From positions 18,380,825 through 18,444,824 of the forward strand of contig NW_004454181.1 of assembly GCF_000283155.1 (NCBI RefSeq): a stretch of DNA of 64,000 nt, in the 5' to 3' direction. Positions 63,504-64,000 of the stretch are shown here, piece after piece (position 1 is the stretch's first letter; the number at the start of each line of letters is the position of its first letter). Both the position numbers and the translations under genes were made by a program. The notes beneath the pieces were generated by a model. It saw nothing but the letters and a program-made list of their open reading frames with translations, had not been told where the DNA came from and did not search any database. This stretch comes from Ceratotherium simum simum (taxonomy: Eukaryota > Chordata > Mammalia > Perissodactyla > Rhinocerotidae).

Positions 63504-63750
63504 ATGGGGCCGGCCCGGTCACGCAGCGGTTAAGTTCTCGCACTCCACTGCGGCGGCCCGGAGTTCGCAGGTTCAGATCCCGGGCACGCACCAATGCACC
63601 GCTTGGCAAGCCATGCTGTGGCAGCATCCCACATAAAGTGGAGGAAGATGGGCACGGATGTTAGCCCAGGGCCAATCTTCCTCAGCAAAAAGAGGAGGAT
63701 TGGCATCAGATGTTAGCTCAGGGCTGATCTTCCTCACACACACACAAAAA
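63504..63750 (+). mobile_element. ERE SINE, long-tail subtype, sense (second of pair)
   Basis: A different variant from its neighbour ('cggtcacgcagcggttaagt'). The same target AGAACCTCCAA follows at 63751-63761, making three copies of the target around two SINEs. Confidence 0.9.
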
Positions 63751-63799
63751 AGAACCTCCAAAACGTCAATTTCCATCAGGAAAAAATGTATAGTCACTT

Positions 63800-63870
63800 T
63801 TGTCCTTTATATATATATTTTTAAAACATTGTTTATCTATTTATTTTTATTTTTATTTTTTTAATTAAAA
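63800..63870. repeat. AT-rich low-complexity
   Basis: Runs of TA and ATTTTT units. Confidence 0.7.
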
Positions 63871-63894
63871 TGAAGGAAGGAAAGAAGACCCACT

Positions 63895-64000
63895 GGCCTG
63901 GGAAGAGCAGGCAGAGGGCCTAGTCTAGAAGTCAGCTGATGGGCTCTGCTTCCACCACAAACTAGCTGTGTGACCTTGGGCAAGTTGCCTCCTGTCTCTG
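63895..64000 (+). repeat. MIR fragment, sense, cut by window end
   Basis: 'caaactagctgtgtgacctt' then 'gggcaagttgcctcctgtct' is the sense MIR core. It probably continues past the window. Confidence 0.75.

Noticed and set aside
61745..64000. Earlier FABP6 exons
   Set aside because: I searched the - strand for the preceding beta-strand sequence and found only MIR, ERE and TG repeat. The next exon must be outside the window.

Overview
This is nuclear DNA from a placental mammal, almost certainly a horse or another perissodactyl. About twenty copies of the tRNA-derived equine SINE (ERE) lie in the window, most with poly-A tails and flanking target-site duplications. They sit among old mammalian repeats: MIR, L2, L1, MaLR LTRs, Tigger and hAT elements. 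There is no bacterial-type gene, operon or CRISPR array. Species and repeat families are judged by eye, without a database search.

Two protein genes are visible. CCNJL (cyclin J-like) fills most of the window on the + strand. A CpG-island promoter lies at about 4.24-5.34 kb. Five coding exons follow at 5212-5277, 28914-29127, 48225-48527, 50566-50725 and 52267-52690. A 3' UTR of about 1.7 kb ends at an AATAAA at 54380-54385. Splice phases match across all junctions and give a 387-residue protein (388 if the first of two adjacent ATGs is used) with a tandem cyclin fold and a Pro/Ser/Gln-rich tail. Introns 1 and 2 are about 23.6 and 19.1 kb and hold most of the repeats. The second gene, on the - strand, shows only its last exon (61744 down to about 61625): the C-terminal 17 residues, stop and short 3' UTR of FABP6 (ileal bile-acid-binding protein). 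The two genes converge tail to tail across about 7 kb. As I recall, this is the mammalian order at human 5q33; its horse counterpart on chromosome 14 is inference.

Layout: 1-4.2 kb is intergenic with an old L1 split by a solo LTR, then a MIR. 4.24-5.34 kb is the promoter island and first coding exon. 5.3-28.9 kb is intron 1, with a GATA-type perfect palindrome and a pair of inverted duplicated arms. 29.1-48.2 kb is intron 2, with nested L1/Tigger/ERE insertions and a GC-rich patch. 48.2-54.4 kb holds the last three coding exons and the 3' UTR. 54.4-61.6 kb is intergenic with clustered EREs and a candidate homeodomain-type element. 61.6-64 kb is the FABP6 end and part of its last intron.

I found no convincing new biological system. 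The best leads are a CAG|GTAAGT dual splice site at the start of coding exon 3 (a frame-neutral exon), the 23-base GATA palindrome, the inverted duplicated arms at 18.5 and 19.5 kb, and two ERE subtypes stacked at one target site.
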